A stretch of DNA of 64,000 nt from Nocardioides_C sp963700955 (GCA_963700955.1 CAVOZH010000011.1:620001-684000); one strand, 5' to 3'; numbered from the stretch's first letter, positions 41,910 through 51,094 are shown. Numbers and translations: made by a program. Notes: generated by a model not told the origin, from the letters alone.

Positions 41910-42724
41910 CATTCCAACCCAAGATGGTCGCCCTCGACATCGACGGCACCATCCTCATCCCTCACCCCGAGAACGGGTTCAGTGACGAGAGCGTCACCCC
42001 TGCCGTGCGCGAGGCGATCGACCGTGCCTACGACGCCGGTGCTCACATCGTGCTGTGCAGCGGCCGTGCGCCGCTGAGCATGAGCCAGGTGCTGCAGCAC
42101 CTCGACATGCCGCGCGAGATCGGCTCCAACGTGCTCGGGGTGGCCTCGAACGGCGCCGTCACCTTCTCGTTCCCGCCGCTCAAGGTGGTCAGCGAGGTGA
42201 CCTTCGACGCCCGCGAGGCGGTCACCGCCGTGCTGAAGCACGTGCCGGACGCAGCGGTCGCGGTCGAGGAGCACGGCGTCGGCTACCGCGTGAACCGGCA
42301 CTTCCCCCACGGTGAGCTCGACGGCGAGATGATCCTGACGCCGATCGAGGAGATGATCGCCAGCGAGGTCAGCCGTGTGATCATCCGCGACCCCGACTCG
42401 ACCTCCGAGGACTTCGTCTCGCTCGCCGCGAAGCTCGGCCTCCAGGGCACCAACTACTTCATCGGCTGGACCGCCTGGCTCGACCTCGCGCCGGAGGGCA
42501 TCTCCAAGGCGAGCGGACTCGCCGAGGTCGCGGACCGGCTCGGCATCGACCCGGCCGACGTACTCGCGATCGGCGACGGACGCAACGACATCGAGATGCT
42601 CGAGTGGGCCGGCCGCGGCGTCGCGATGGGCCAGTCGCCCGACGAGGTCAAGGCGCTCGCCGACGACGTGACGGCCCACGTGAACGAAGACGGCGCGGCG
42701 ATCGAGCTGAACCGCTGGTTCTGA
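41906..42724 (+). CDS. HAD-IIB (Cof-like) phosphatase, copy 1
   Basis: A 272-residue HAD hydrolase with motif I LDIDGTI, motif II SGR, the motif III lysine in GISKASGL and motif IV GDGRNDIEMLEWAG. The GTGA overlap with serS shows translational coupling. Family enzymes dephosphorylate sugar phosphates or nucleotides. It is the first of two tandem paralogues that share the KAS...GD..ND..MLEWAG block. Confidence 0.88.
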   Translation: MTFQPKMVALDIDGTILIPHPENGFSDESVTPAVREAIDRAYDAGAHIVLCSGRAPLSMSQVLQHLDMPREIGSNVLGVASNGAVTFSFPPLKVVSEVTFDAREAVTAVLKHVPDAAVAVEEHGVGYRVNRHFPHGELDGEMILTPIEEMIASEVSRVIIRDPDSTSEDFVSLAAKLGLQGTNYFIGWTAWLDLAPEGISKASGLAEVADRLGIDPADVLAIGDGRNDIEMLEWAGRGVAMGQSPDEVKALADDVTAHVNEDGAAIELNRWF

Positions 42725-42725
42725 G

Positions 42726-43526
42726 ATGAGTACCCCGCAGATCCGTCTGGTCGCCACCGACCTCGACGGCACGCTGCTGCACACCGACGGCACGGTCACC
42801 GCGCGCACCCGCGAGGTGCTCACCGCTGTCGAGGACCTCGGCGTCACGGTCGTCTTCGTCACCGGACGCCCGATCCGGTGGATGGACGAGCTGTGGGAGC
42901 ACGTCGGCGGCCATGGGCTCGCGATCGTCTCCAACGGCGGGATCCTGTACGACGTGCACGCCCGCGCCGTGCGCACCGCCCGGACCATCCCGGTCGACGT
43001 CGGCCTGAAGGCGGCCACCATCCTTCGCGACGCGGTCCCCGGCACGACGTTCGCGATGGAGCGGATCGAGGGGTTCGCCAAGGAGCCGGGCTTCATGCCG
43101 CGGCAGCCACCCCCTCCGGACCTGCGGACGGGGCCTGTCGAGGAGGTCTTCGACGAGCACGTCGTCAAGCTGCTCGCCCGGCACGAGGAGCTCGACCCCG
43201 AGCCGTTCTGGGCCGAGGTGGAGTCACACGTCGGCCACCTCCTCACCACGACCTGGTCCTCGGTCGGCGCGCTCGTCGAGATGAGCGCCGCGGGCGTGAG
43301 CAAGGCGAGCACCCTCGAGATGCTCTGCCACGACCTCGGCGTCGACCCGTCGCAGGTGGTGGCCTTCGGCGACATGCCCAACGACCTCCCGATGCTCGAG
43401 TGGGCCGGCACGTCGTACGCCATGGCCAACGCCCACCCGACCGTCCAGGAGCTCGCCTCCCACGTGGCGCCCTCCAACGAGGACGACGGCGTGGCGACCG
43501 TGCTCGCGGAGATCTTCGGCGTCTGA
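42726..43526 (+). CDS. HAD-IIB (Cof-like) phosphatase, copy 2
   Basis: A 266-residue paralogue of the preceding gene, separated by one base. It has DLDGTLL, VTGRP, GVSKASTLEMLCHDLG and GDMPNDLPMLEWAG. The cap domain differs from copy 1, implying a different substrate. It is part of the serS operon. Confidence 0.88.
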   Translation: MSTPQIRLVATDLDGTLLHTDGTVTARTREVLTAVEDLGVTVVFVTGRPIRWMDELWEHVGGHGLAIVSNGGILYDVHARAVRTARTIPVDVGLKAATILRDAVPGTTFAMERIEGFAKEPGFMPRQPPPPDLRTGPVEEVFDEHVVKLLARHEELDPEPFWAEVESHVGHLLTTTWSSVGALVEMSAAGVSKASTLEMLCHDLGVDPSQVVAFGDMPNDLPMLEWAGTSYAMANAHPTVQELASHVAPSNEDDGVATVLAEIFGV

Positions 43527-43641
43527 GCCGGCCGTCTCTGCCGCCTGATTGAGCCGTTCGCACCGGCGAGCCTCTTCCCCGGAAGCGCAATAAGGGCCAG
43601 ACTCCTGCCATCAGTGCGTGATCTGGATCACGGAGGATGCC

Positions 43642-43914
43642 ATGGCGCAGGAACCGGTGGCCGCGACACGAGCCGCCCTCACCTCACTGGCCGCGGCGGT
43701 GCTGCGGCTTCGTAACGAGTACGGCGAGACGCTCGGCGTCCGCCGGCTGACCTCGGACGTGGATCGGCTGCTCGAGGACCTCGACGAGCTGGGGGCGCCC
43801 GCGCCCGGTGTTCGTCCGCCGGTCGCTCCCGAGGAGATGATCCCCATCCCGGACGAGCCGTATGACGAGAGCATGTGGCACGACGCCCAGACCGAGGCAC
43901 AACACGCGCCGTAG
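43642..43914 (+). CDS. small hypothetical protein upstream of the sdh operon
   Basis: A 90-residue acidic protein with an N-terminal helix (about 5-55) and a proline-rich tail (APGVRPPVAPEEMIPIPDEPYD). The ATG at 43642 follows GGAGG at 5 bases. It ends 8 bases before the membrane anchor gene of succinate dehydrogenase, so it is probably in the same transcript. No family is recognised. Confidence 0.6.
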   Translation: MAQEPVAATRAALTSLAAAVLRLRNEYGETLGVRRLTSDVDRLLEDLDELGAPAPGVRPPVAPEEMIPIPDEPYDESMWHDAQTEAQHAP

Positions 43915-43922
43915 GGGGATGC

Positions 43923-44711
43923 ATGTCGACTGGTGTCAACAGCACTGGCCGCGCCGAGATCGCTCAACGAACACTCCGGCAGGACCGCTGGTGGATCATG
44001 CCACTGGTCACGTTCGTGGTCTTCTCCGCGTTCGTGGTCTATGCGACGTGGCGGGCGTTCGCCGGTGAGCACTACTACGCCTCGCCGTACCTGTCGCCGT
44101 TCTACTCGCCGTGCATGGGCTCCCAGTGCGTCGCGGGCTCGGCCGACTTCGGCAGGCCGTTCAGCTTCTGGCCGTTCTCGCCGGCGCTGATCATCCTGGT
44201 CATCCCGCTCGGCTTCCGGCTGACCTGCTACTACTACCGCAAGGCCTACTACCGGGCGTTCTGGCTCTCGCCACCCGCGTGCGCGGTCGCAGAGCCGCAC
44301 ACGAGGTACACCGGCGAGCGCAGGTTCCCCTTGATCCTGCAGAACCTCCACCGCTGGTTCCTGATCCTCTCCGCCGTCATCGCCGTCGTCCTCACCTACG
44401 ACGTGCTGCTCACCCTCCGCAACGCCGACGGCGAGTGGGGGCACATGGGCCTCGGCACCCTGGTCTTCGCGGCCAACGCGGCGTTCATCTGGCTCTACAC
44501 GCTCTCGTGCCACTCGTGCCGCCACCTCATCGGCGGCAGGCTGCGGCACTTCTCGAAGCACCCGGTGCGCTACCGGATGTGGACCTGGGTGTCGCGGATG
44601 AACAGGGACCACCCGAAGTACGCCTGGCTGTCCCTGTTCTCGGTGGCCCTCACCGACCTGTACGTCTACCTGCTCTCGACCGGTGCCATCACTGACCTGA
44701 GGTTCTTCTGA
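43923..44711 (+). CDS. succinate dehydrogenase membrane anchor (Sdh1-type)
   Basis: A 262-residue protein with five predicted membrane helices (about residues 25-47, 80-105, 137-165, 178-205 and 235-258) and several histidines inside or next to helices (LHRW, CHSCRH) that could bind haem. It has the size and place of the Rv0249c-like anchor of mycobacterial Sdh1. It docks the flavoprotein and Fe-S subunits to the membrane and passes electrons to menaquinone. The subtype is inferred from gene order. Confidence 0.8.
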   Translation: MSTGVNSTGRAEIAQRTLRQDRWWIMPLVTFVVFSAFVVYATWRAFAGEHYYASPYLSPFYSPCMGSQCVAGSADFGRPFSFWPFSPALIILVIPLGFRLTCYYYRKAYYRAFWLSPPACAVAEPHTRYTGERRFPLILQNLHRWFLILSAVIAVVLTYDVLLTLRNADGEWGHMGLGTLVFAANAAFIWLYTLSCHSCRHLIGGRLRHFSKHPVRYRMWTWVSRMNRDHPKYAWLSLFSVALTDLYVYLLSTGAITDLRFF

Positions 44712-46613
44712 ATGCCTGACACGAGCAGACATCCCATGACCGGCAACCGGATGGACGCCGGGACCGACGCGGGGTTCGAGACGCACGAGTACGACGTTGT
44801 GGTGATCGGTGCGGGGGGCGCCGGACTCCGCGCTGCGATCGCCGCGCACGACGCCGGAGCCCGCGTCGCCGTGGTGTGCAAGTCCCTGCTGGGAAAGGCG
44901 CACACCGTGATGGCGGAGGGCGGCATCGCGGCGGCGATGGGCAACGTCTACGACGAGGACAACTGGCAGGTGCACTTCCGCGACACCATGCGCGGCGGGA
45001 AGATGCTCAACAACTGGCGCATGGCGCAGCTGCACGCGCAGGAGGCCCCGGAGCGGGTGATCGAGCTCGAGGAGTGGGGCGCGCTCTTCGACCGCACCAC
45101 GGACGGCCTGATCTCGCAGCGTGACTTCGGCGGCCACAAGTACGCCCGGCTGGCCCACGTCGGCGACCGCACCGGCCTGGAGATGATCCGCACCCTGCAG
45201 CAGCGCGCGGTGGCTCTCGGGATCGACGTGTTCATGGAGTGCACGGTCACCGAGATCTTCACCGAGCGGAAGAAGGGTGAGCCGAGCCGGGTCAGCGGGG
45301 CGTTCGCGTACTGGCGCGAGACCGGCCGCTTCGTGGTGTTCCGTGCCCCGTCGGTGGTCCTCGCCACCGGGGGCATCGGCAAGTCCTACCAGGTGACGTC
45401 GAACTCCTGGGAGTACACCGGCGACGGCCATGCACTGGCGCTCCGCACCGGCGCGAGCCTGATCAACATGGAGTTCGTGCAGTTCCACCCGACCGGGATG
45501 GTGTGGCCGCCGTCGGTGCGCGGGATCCTGGTCACGGAGTCGGTCCGCGGCGACGGCGGAGTGCTCAAGAACTCCGAGGGCGAGCGGTTCATGTTCAACT
45601 ACATCCCGGAGTTCTTCAAGAGCGAGACCGCCGACACGATCGAGGAGGCGGAGGGCTGGTACACCGACAAGAAGAACCACCGGCGGCCGCCCGAGCTGCT
45701 TCCTCGTGACGAGGTGGCGCGGGCGATCAACTCCGAGATCAAGGCCGGACGCGGGTCACCGCACGGCGGTGTCTACCTCGACATCGCGTCGCGGCGTGAC
45801 GCCGAGTTCATCCGGCGGCGGCTCCCGTCGATGTACCACCAGTTCAAGGAGCTCGCGGACGTCGACATCACCGCCGAGCCGATGGAGGTCGGCCCCACCT
45901 GCCACTACGTGATGGGCGGCGTCGAGGTGGACGCCGACACCGAGCAGTCGCTGGTCGAGGGACTCTTCGCCGCGGGCGAGGTGGCCGGCGGCATGCACGG
46001 CTCCAACCGGCTCGGAGGCAACTCGTTGTCGGACCTGCTGGTCTTCGGACGTCGTGCCGGGCACAACGCCGCCTACCACGCACGGCGGAACCACCAACGG
46101 CGTCCGGAGCTGCCCGACGACGAGATCAGGGCCGCGGCCGCACGGGCGGTCGCACCCTTCGAGGAGGAGGGCGGCGAGAACCCGTACACCATCCAGAAGG
46201 ACCTGCAGGACGTCATGCAGCGGCTCGTGGGCATCATCCGCAGAGCCGAGGAGCTGCGTGAGTCGCTCGCGGAGATCGGGAAGCTCAAGGAGCGGGCGAG
46301 GCATCTCACCGTCGAGGGCAACCGGCAGTACAACCCCGGATGGCACCTCGCGCTCGACCTGAAGAACATGCTCGTGGTCTCGGAGTGCATCGCGAAGGCG
46401 GCCCTGGAGCGCGAGGAGTCCCGCGGCGGCCACACCCGCGACGACTTCCCCAAGCCCGACCCGGAGTGGGGGGCGAAGAACCTCGTGCTCACGCTCCCCG
46501 GCGACGCACTCGAGAGCGCGGTCGAGCTCAGGCACCAGCCCCTTCCCGTGATGCCAGCCGAGCTGAAGACGCTGTTCGAGGAAGCCACATCGCAACAGGC
46601 GGGAGCGAGCTGA
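44712..46613 (+). CDS. sdhA: succinate dehydrogenase/fumarate reductase flavoprotein subunit
   Basis: A 633-residue flavoprotein with FAD-binding VIGAGGAGLRAAIAAHDAGA, a histidine in GKAHTVMAEGG where FAD attaches covalently in relatives (H64), and catalytic-site FHPTGM, MGGVEVD and GEVAGGMHGSNRLGGNSL. It oxidises succinate to fumarate. The ATG directly abuts the anchor gene stop. Sequence and order fit the Sdh1 branch (Rv0248c-like) rather than the classical SdhA. Confidence 0.93.
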   Translation: MPDTSRHPMTGNRMDAGTDAGFETHEYDVVVIGAGGAGLRAAIAAHDAGARVAVVCKSLLGKAHTVMAEGGIAAAMGNVYDEDNWQVHFRDTMRGGKMLNNWRMAQLHAQEAPERVIELEEWGALFDRTTDGLISQRDFGGHKYARLAHVGDRTGLEMIRTLQQRAVALGIDVFMECTVTEIFTERKKGEPSRVSGAFAYWRETGRFVVFRAPSVVLATGGIGKSYQVTSNSWEYTGDGHALALRTGASLINMEFVQFHPTGMVWPPSVRGILVTESVRGDGGVLKNSEGERFMFNYIPEFFKSETADTIEEAEGWYTDKKNHRRPPELLPRDEVARAINSEIKAGRGSPHGGVYLDIASRRDAEFIRRRLPSMYHQFKELADVDITAEPMEVGPTCHYVMGGVEVDADTEQSLVEGLFAAGEVAGGMHGSNRLGGNSLSDLLVFGRRAGHNAAYHARRNHQRRPELPDDEIRAAAARAVAPFEEEGGENPYTIQKDLQDVMQRLVGIIRRAEELRESLAEIGKLKERARHLTVEGNRQYNPGWHLALDLKNMLVVSECIAKAALEREESRGGHTRDDFPKPDPEWGAKNLVLTLPGDALESAVELRHQPLPVMPAELKTLFEEATSQQAGAS

Positions 46614-47377
46614 TGGGTTACGACCTGAAGATGCGCGTCTGGCGAGGGGACGCGGGCGGCGGCGAGCTCACCGACTTCACCGTCGCGGTCGAGGAGGGCG
46701 AGGTGGTGCTCGACGCGATCCACCGCCTCCAGGCCACCCAGGTCGGCGACCTCGCGGTGCGGTGGAACTGCAAGGCCGGCAAGTGCGGCTCGTGCAGCGC
46801 CGAGATCAACGGCCGGCCCCGGCTCATGTGCATGACCCGGCTCTCGGACTTCGACGAGTCCGAGACGATCACGGTCACGCCGATGCGGTCCTTCCCCGTG
46901 ATCCGCGACCTGGTCACGGACGTGTCGTTCAACTACGCGAAGGCCAAAGAGGTGCCGGCCTTCGCGCCGACCCCGCGCGACGAGGACGGCAAGCGCCGGA
47001 TGATGCAGGCCGACGTCGAGCGTGGCCAGGAGTTCCGCAAGTGCATCGAGTGCTTCCTGTGCCAGAACACCTGCCACGTGGTCCGCGACCACGAGGAGAA
47101 CAAGGAGGCGTTCGCGGGGCCGCGGTTCTTCCTGCGGTACGCCGAGCTCGACATGCACCCGCTCGACACGAACGACCGCCGCAAGCTGGCCCAGGACGCC
47201 GCGGGCCTCGGCATGTGCAACATCACCAAGTGCTGCACCGAGGTGTGTCCCGAGAACATCAAGATCACCGACAACGCGATCATCCCGATGAAGGAGCGCG
47301 TCGTGGACCGGAAGTACGACCCCGTCGTCTGGCTGGGCTCCAAGATCTTCCGCCGCGACCGGCGCGAGGAGGTCTGA
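46613..47377 (+). CDS. sdhB: succinate dehydrogenase iron-sulfur subunit
   Basis: A 254-residue Fe-S protein. The [2Fe-2S] site is WNCKAGKCGSCSAEINGRPRLMC; the cysteine clusters CIECFLCQNTC and CNITKCCTEVCPENI provide the [4Fe-4S] and [3Fe-4S] centres. The start overlaps the sdhA stop by one base. It carries electrons from FAD to the quinone site. Confidence 0.94.
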   Translation: MGYDLKMRVWRGDAGGGELTDFTVAVEEGEVVLDAIHRLQATQVGDLAVRWNCKAGKCGSCSAEINGRPRLMCMTRLSDFDESETITVTPMRSFPVIRDLVTDVSFNYAKAKEVPAFAPTPRDEDGKRRMMQADVERGQEFRKCIECFLCQNTCHVVRDHEENKEAFAGPRFFLRYAELDMHPLDTNDRRKLAQDAAGLGMCNITKCCTEVCPENIKITDNAIIPMKERVVDRKYDPVVWLGSKIFRRDRREEV

Positions 47378-47378
47378 C

Positions 47379-47669
47379 ATGGCCGTTCCTCTGCTCAGCC
47401 AGGAGGAGATCGACCGCGCTCTCGCGCGCGAGCTGCCGCAGTGGACACAGGAGGGCGACACGATCACGAGGTCGGTCAGGGCGCCGTCGTTCCTGGACGG
47501 GATCCGGCTCGTGCAGCAGGTCGCCGAGGTCGCCGAGGAGCTCGACCATCACCCGGACATCGACATCCGCTGGACCACGGTGACCTTCACGCTGTCCACT
47601 CACTCGGCCGGCGGGCTGACCATGAAGGACCTCCGCCTCGCCGGCGACATCGACCGGCTGGCCGACTAG
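47379..47669 (+). CDS. 4a-hydroxytetrahydrobiopterin dehydratase (PCD family)
   Basis: A 96-residue PCD/DCoH fold protein with the active-site motif ELDHHPDIDIRW and VTFTLSTHSAGGLTMKD. It dehydrates pterin-4a-carbinolamine. It begins one base after the sdhB stop, so it is co-transcribed with succinate dehydrogenase. That pairing has no obvious metabolic reason, and pterin-independent roles of PCD-like proteins are possible. Confidence 0.9.
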   Translation: MAVPLLSQEEIDRALARELPQWTQEGDTITRSVRAPSFLDGIRLVQQVAEVAEELDHHPDIDIRWTTVTFTLSTHSAGGLTMKDLRLAGDIDRLAD

Positions 47670-47699
47670 CGCTGACTAGCCTCGACTAAGGCTTTCTAG
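47666..47699. repeat. second CTAG/CTAAG array phased at 10 bp
   Basis: CTAG starts at 47666, 47676 and 47696 with CTAAG at 47686: exact 10-bp steps. It overlaps the PCD stop codon and lies between convergent genes. Its layout mirrors the array at 21116-21151. Confidence 0.65.
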
Positions 47700-47747
47700 C
47701 GATGTATAGCGCCGACTTGGCCGCGGGTGCCGCAGCAGCGGGTGTGA

Positions 47748-48356
47748 CTACAGGTACATGCCGCCGCCGCGACCCTGGCGCTGCTCGTCCTGGGCGCGCT
47801 GTGCGGCCTGCTCCTGTGCGGCCTGCTGGGCGGCCTGCACGGCCTCCTCGGGCAACATGCCGGGCGGCAGTGCGCGCCGCATCTGCTCGAGCTGCGCTCG
47901 CGCTGCGACCTGCTGGGCGTAGATGGCGGTCTGGATGCCGTGGAAGAGCCCCTCGAGCCAGCCGACGAGCTGTGCCTGGGCGATCCGCAGCTCCGCCTCG
48001 GAGGGGGTCCGCTCGGAGAAGGGCAGGGAGAGCCGTTCGAGCTCCTCGATCAGCTCGGGGGCGAGGCCGGCCTCGAGCTCCTTGATCGAGGACTGGTGGA
48101 TCTCCTTGAGGCGCTGCCGGCTTGCCTCGTCGAGCGGGGCCGACTTCACCTCCTCGAGGAGCTGGCGGATCATGCTGCCGATCCGCATGACCTTGGCCGG
48201 CTGCTCGACGAGCTCGGTGATGTGGCGCTCTTCTTCGTCCTCTTCCTCTGTGGACGCCCCCGGCTGCGGCCCCGACGCCGCCATGCCGTCGGGGCCGATC
48301 ACCACGACGCGCGGTTCCTCGTCGTTGCCGCTGGGCTCAGGCTTCTCCTCGGTCAT
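47748..48356 (-). CDS. bpa: bacterial proteasome activator Bpa
   Basis: A 202-residue DUF2587 protein with an acidic disordered N-terminus (about 1-45), a four-helix core including VMRIGSMIRQLLEEVKSAPLDE and ELRIAQAQLVGWLEGLFHGIQTAIYAQQ, a Gln/Ala-rich tail and the C-terminal GGMYL. The tail resembles the GQYL-type motif that docks Bpa rings to the 20S proteasome and opens its gate without ATP. It implies a proteasome system elsewhere in the genome. Confidence 0.92.
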   Translation of the reverse strand: MTEEKPEPSGNDEEPRVVVIGPDGMAASGPQPGASTEEEDEEERHITELVEQPAKVMRIGSMIRQLLEEVKSAPLDEASRQRLKEIHQSSIKELEAGLAPELIEELERLSLPFSERTPSEAELRIAQAQLVGWLEGLFHGIQTAIYAQQVAARAQLEQMRRALPPGMLPEEAVQAAQQAAQEQAAQRAQDEQRQGRGGGMYL

Positions 48357-48365
48357 GCTTTCACC

Positions 48366-49343
48366 TTACGCAGTCAGGACGATCTTGCCGACGTGGTCTC
48401 CAGACTCCATGAGTCGGTGTGCCTCACTTGCCTCAGCGAGGGGAAACGTGGTGTGCACGAGCGTGCGCACAGCGCCGTCCGCGACGAGTGGCCAGACATG
48501 ATCGACCACGGCGGAGCAGATCGCCGCCTTCTCCTCCACGGGCCGCGCGCGCAGCGACGTGGCGATCACGGCGCCGCGCTTGGCGAGCAGCTTGCCGATG
48601 TTCAGCTCACCCTTGACCCCGCCCTGCATGCCGATGATCACCAGCCGGCCCTCCGTCGCCAGTGCGGAGATGTTGCGGTCGAGGTACTTCGCGCCCATGT
48701 TGTCGAGGATCACGTCCGCTCCGCGGCCGTCGGTCGCCGCCTTGACCTCCTCGACGAAGTCCTGGTCGCGGTAGGACACGGCGACGTCCGCGCCGAGCGA
48801 GCGGCAGAGCTCGAGCTTCTCCTCCGACCCCGCGGTCGTGACGACCTTCGCGCCGAGCGCCTTGGCGAGCTGGATCGCCATGTTGCCGATCCCACCCGCG
48901 CCGCCATGGACGAGCAACGTCTCGCCGGGCTGGAGCCCGGCGATCATGAACACGTTGGACCAGACCGTGCAGGCCACCTCGGGCAGCGCGCCCGCGGTGA
49001 CGAGGTCGATCCCCTTCGGCACGGGCATCAGCTGGCCGGCGGGCACGAGCACCTTCTCGCCGTACCCTCCGCCGGCGAGGAGGGCACACACCTCGTCACC
49101 GACCTGCCACCCGCTCACGTCCTGGCCCACGGCGCTGATCGTGCCCGAGCACTCGAGACCGAGTACGTGGGAGGCGCCGGGCGGAGGCGGGTAGCTCCCC
49201 TGTCGCTGAAGGGTGTCGGCCCGGTTCACGGCGGTCGCCGTCATGTCGACCACAACCTCGCCCGGGCCGGGCTCGGGGTCGGGCAGCTCGGTCAGCGTGA
49301 GGACCTCGGGTCCTCCGGGCTCGGAGGCGATGACGGCGCGCAT
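48366..49343 (-). CDS. NAD(P)H:quinone oxidoreductase (PIG3-like MDR)
   Basis: A 325-residue zinc-free MDR with NRADTLQRQGSYPPPPGAS (diagnostic of the TP53I3/PIG3 group), the Rossmann loop HGGAGGIGNMAIQLAKALGA and ADVILDNMGAKYLDRN. It reduces quinones with NADPH. The stop of bpa's coding strand neighbour lies 9 bases away in the same direction, so the two may share a transcript. Confidence 0.9.
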   Translation of the reverse strand: MRAVIASEPGGPEVLTLTELPDPEPGPGEVVVDMTATAVNRADTLQRQGSYPPPPGASHVLGLECSGTISAVGQDVSGWQVGDEVCALLAGGGYGEKVLVPAGQLMPVPKGIDLVTAGALPEVACTVWSNVFMIAGLQPGETLLVHGGAGGIGNMAIQLAKALGAKVVTTAGSEEKLELCRSLGADVAVSYRDQDFVEEVKAATDGRGADVILDNMGAKYLDRNISALATEGRLVIIGMQGGVKGELNIGKLLAKRGAVIATSLRARPVEEKAAICSAVVDHVWPLVADGAVRTLVHTTFPLAEASEAHRLMESGDHVGKIVLTA

Positions 49344-49386
49344 GGGTCCCAGGCTAGGACGGCCTGAGCAGGAGCGGCCTTCCGGG

Positions 49387-49677
49387 CTACTCGGTGCCGA
49401 TCAGGTCCTCGGCGTTGAAGTCGTCGGCGCTCACCTCGTCGCCGCCCCACTTCAGAGCCAGTGCCTGCGCTCGACCGGCGAGCTCCTCGACATCCGCGGC
49501 ACTGCCACCACGCAGGGCGGCGGCGTACCCCAGGAGGAAGGTCGTGATCGGCGCGGCCGGTCGCTCGACCTCGTGCGCTGCGTCGCGCGCGACATCGAGG
49601 ATCAAGCCCTCGTCGATCTCGGCGTCCTCGAGTTCCAGAACGTCGCAGAGCTCATCGATCCAGTCATGCAGGGTCAC
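49387..49677 (-). CDS. DUF6457 protein
   Basis: A 96-residue acidic helical protein (TLHDWIDELCDVLELE, VARDAAHEVERPAAPITTFLLGYAAAL) matching the DUF6457 pattern. In other actinobacteria this domain sits beside or is fused to a MobA-like nucleotidyltransferase; here that enzyme is at 51180-51767, with a GntR/DUF1648 pair in between. The function is unknown and may relate to molybdenum cofactor. Confidence 0.75.
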   Translation of the reverse strand: MTLHDWIDELCDVLELEDAEIDEGLILDVARDAAHEVERPAAPITTFLLGYAAALRGGSAADVEELAGRAQALALKWGGDEVSADDFNAEDLIGTE

Positions 49678-49797
49678 GTCCCCAGAGTTCTACGCAACGG
49701 CGAAGTTCGCAAGCGATTCGGCATCACCATCGGCCGTCGACGCGGGTGGCGCAGGTCACAAGGACGGCTCGGTAGCTCGCGTCTCGACCTCCCGCTC

Positions 49798-50160
49798 TCA
49801 TCCGAGCAGCGCGCCTCGCACGAGGTCGATCACGGCGTCGTCGGAGAGCCCCGACCCGCGCGCCTCCTCCACGAACGCGACCGCCTGGCGTCTGAGCTCA
49901 GGACCTGCCGGTGCGGGCGCTGCCTGCACGATCGTGCCGACCCGACGACGGCTGGTCACCAGTCCGCTCGCGTCGAGCTCCCGGTAGGCGCGCGCGATGG
50001 TGTTCGTCGCGACGCCGAGATCCGCGGCCAGCGCGCGGACGACGGGCAGCTTGTCTCCCGGGCGCAGCGTGCCGGCCCGGATGTGTCCGGCCAGCTGCGC
50101 GCGGACCTGTTCGTACGGCGGTGTGGCGGCCGCCATGTCGAGCGAGACGGAGACGGTCAT
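49798..50160 (-). CDS. GntR family regulator, YtrA-like
   Basis: A 120-residue protein. The winged HTH (residues 14-78, YEQVRAQLAGHIRAGTLRPGDKLPVVRALAADLGVATNTIARAYREL) is followed by only a short dimerisation tail, typical of the YtrA subgroup that controls adjacent membrane-protein genes. It overlaps the upstream DUF1648-like gene by 4 bases. The operator is probably the long dyad at 51095-51120. Confidence 0.88.
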   Translation of the reverse strand: MTVSVSLDMAAATPPYEQVRAQLAGHIRAGTLRPGDKLPVVRALAADLGVATNTIARAYRELDASGLVTSRRRVGTIVQAAPAPAGPELRRQAVAFVEEARGSGLSDDAVIDLVRGALLG

Positions 50161-51074
50161 GCCGAGGTGGTCGTGTGTGCGCCCGGAGCATCGGCGGCGT
50201 CGGTCCGCGGCAGGCGAGGCGCGGGCGCGAGCACCAGCCCGATCCCCGCAACGCCGAGGGCCAGCCCGAGGAGCATCGCGGCGATGAAGACGCTCTGCTG
50301 CCAGCCGGGGTCGTAGAGGCGCACACCCGTGGCCCCACCGAAGAAGAGGTTGCCGCCGCACGTGAACGCGAGCGCCGACACCATGACACGGATCGCGCGA
50401 ACGGTCGATGCCGCCCGGAGACGGTTGTCGGTCGCGACATCGGATCTCACGACCGCCGGGCGGAGCGTCGCGAGCCGGAGTACGCCGTACAGCAACGGCA
50501 GCGCGACCGCCAGCGTGACGAGCTGGGGCAGCCCGTAGTCGGCGCCGGGGAACGGGCTGGCGCCGGAGGAGGCGAGGTCGCCGTGGGGGCCGCGCCGCAG
50601 CACATGTCCGCTCGGGTCGGCGGCCCACCAGCCGAGCCCGATCACCGTCAGGGTGAGGCCTCCCACGGTCAGCAGGACACGCGCCCACAGCCGGGGCACG
50701 AGGTCACGCAGCGTGCGGGGGTTGAGGTTCACCTGCCGCCGCACGCCGCGGGGGCGTGGCCACGTGAGCTCGCCGAGGGTGAGGACCACGAGCGCGGCGA
50801 TGGCTCCGACCAGGGGAAGCGCGCCGAGCCACAGGGGCGTGGGACGTACTCCGTCCGTCGACGGGCGGGTCGCGAGGAAGATCAGGAAACCCATGGTGGC
50901 CACGAACGCGACCTGTGCGAGCACCGAGGTCACCAGCCCGTGCCGCCGGGCCGAGGCCACCTCCGACGGCAGGGTGCTGTCGGGGCGCGCCGTGAGGCCC
51001 AGCGCGAGGAGCACCACCAGCCCGCAGGCGAGGAAGAGCAGCGCGGGAACGACGAGAAGCAGGCTCGATGCCAT
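50157..51074 (-). CDS. DUF1648-like multi-helix membrane protein
   Basis: A 305-residue membrane protein with about seven hydrophobic helices, resembling the DUF1648/SdpI-like proteins that accompany YtrA-type GntR regulators. The ATG at 51074 is the start. The GntR gene overlaps its end, so they form one operon. It may be an envelope-stress or immunity-type membrane protein; this is inferred from the pairing only. Confidence 0.7.
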   Translation of the reverse strand: MASSLLLVVPALLFLACGLVVLLALGLTARPDSTLPSEVASARRHGLVTSVLAQVAFVATMGFLIFLATRPSTDGVRPTPLWLGALPLVGAIAALVVLTLGELTWPRPRGVRRQVNLNPRTLRDLVPRLWARVLLTVGGLTLTVIGLGWWAADPSGHVLRRGPHGDLASSGASPFPGADYGLPQLVTLAVALPLLYGVLRLATLRPAVVRSDVATDNRLRAASTVRAIRVMVSALAFTCGGNLFFGGATGVRLYDPGWQQSVFIAAMLLGLALGVAGIGLVLAPAPRLPRTDAADAPGAHTTTSA

Positions 51075-51094
51075 GTGGGAACCCCCCAATGAGT

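Noticed and set aside
43611..45680. 689-codon minus-strand frame opposite the sdh operon start
   Set aside because: It overlaps the anchor and flavoprotein genes that have convincing motifs and tight operon spacing.
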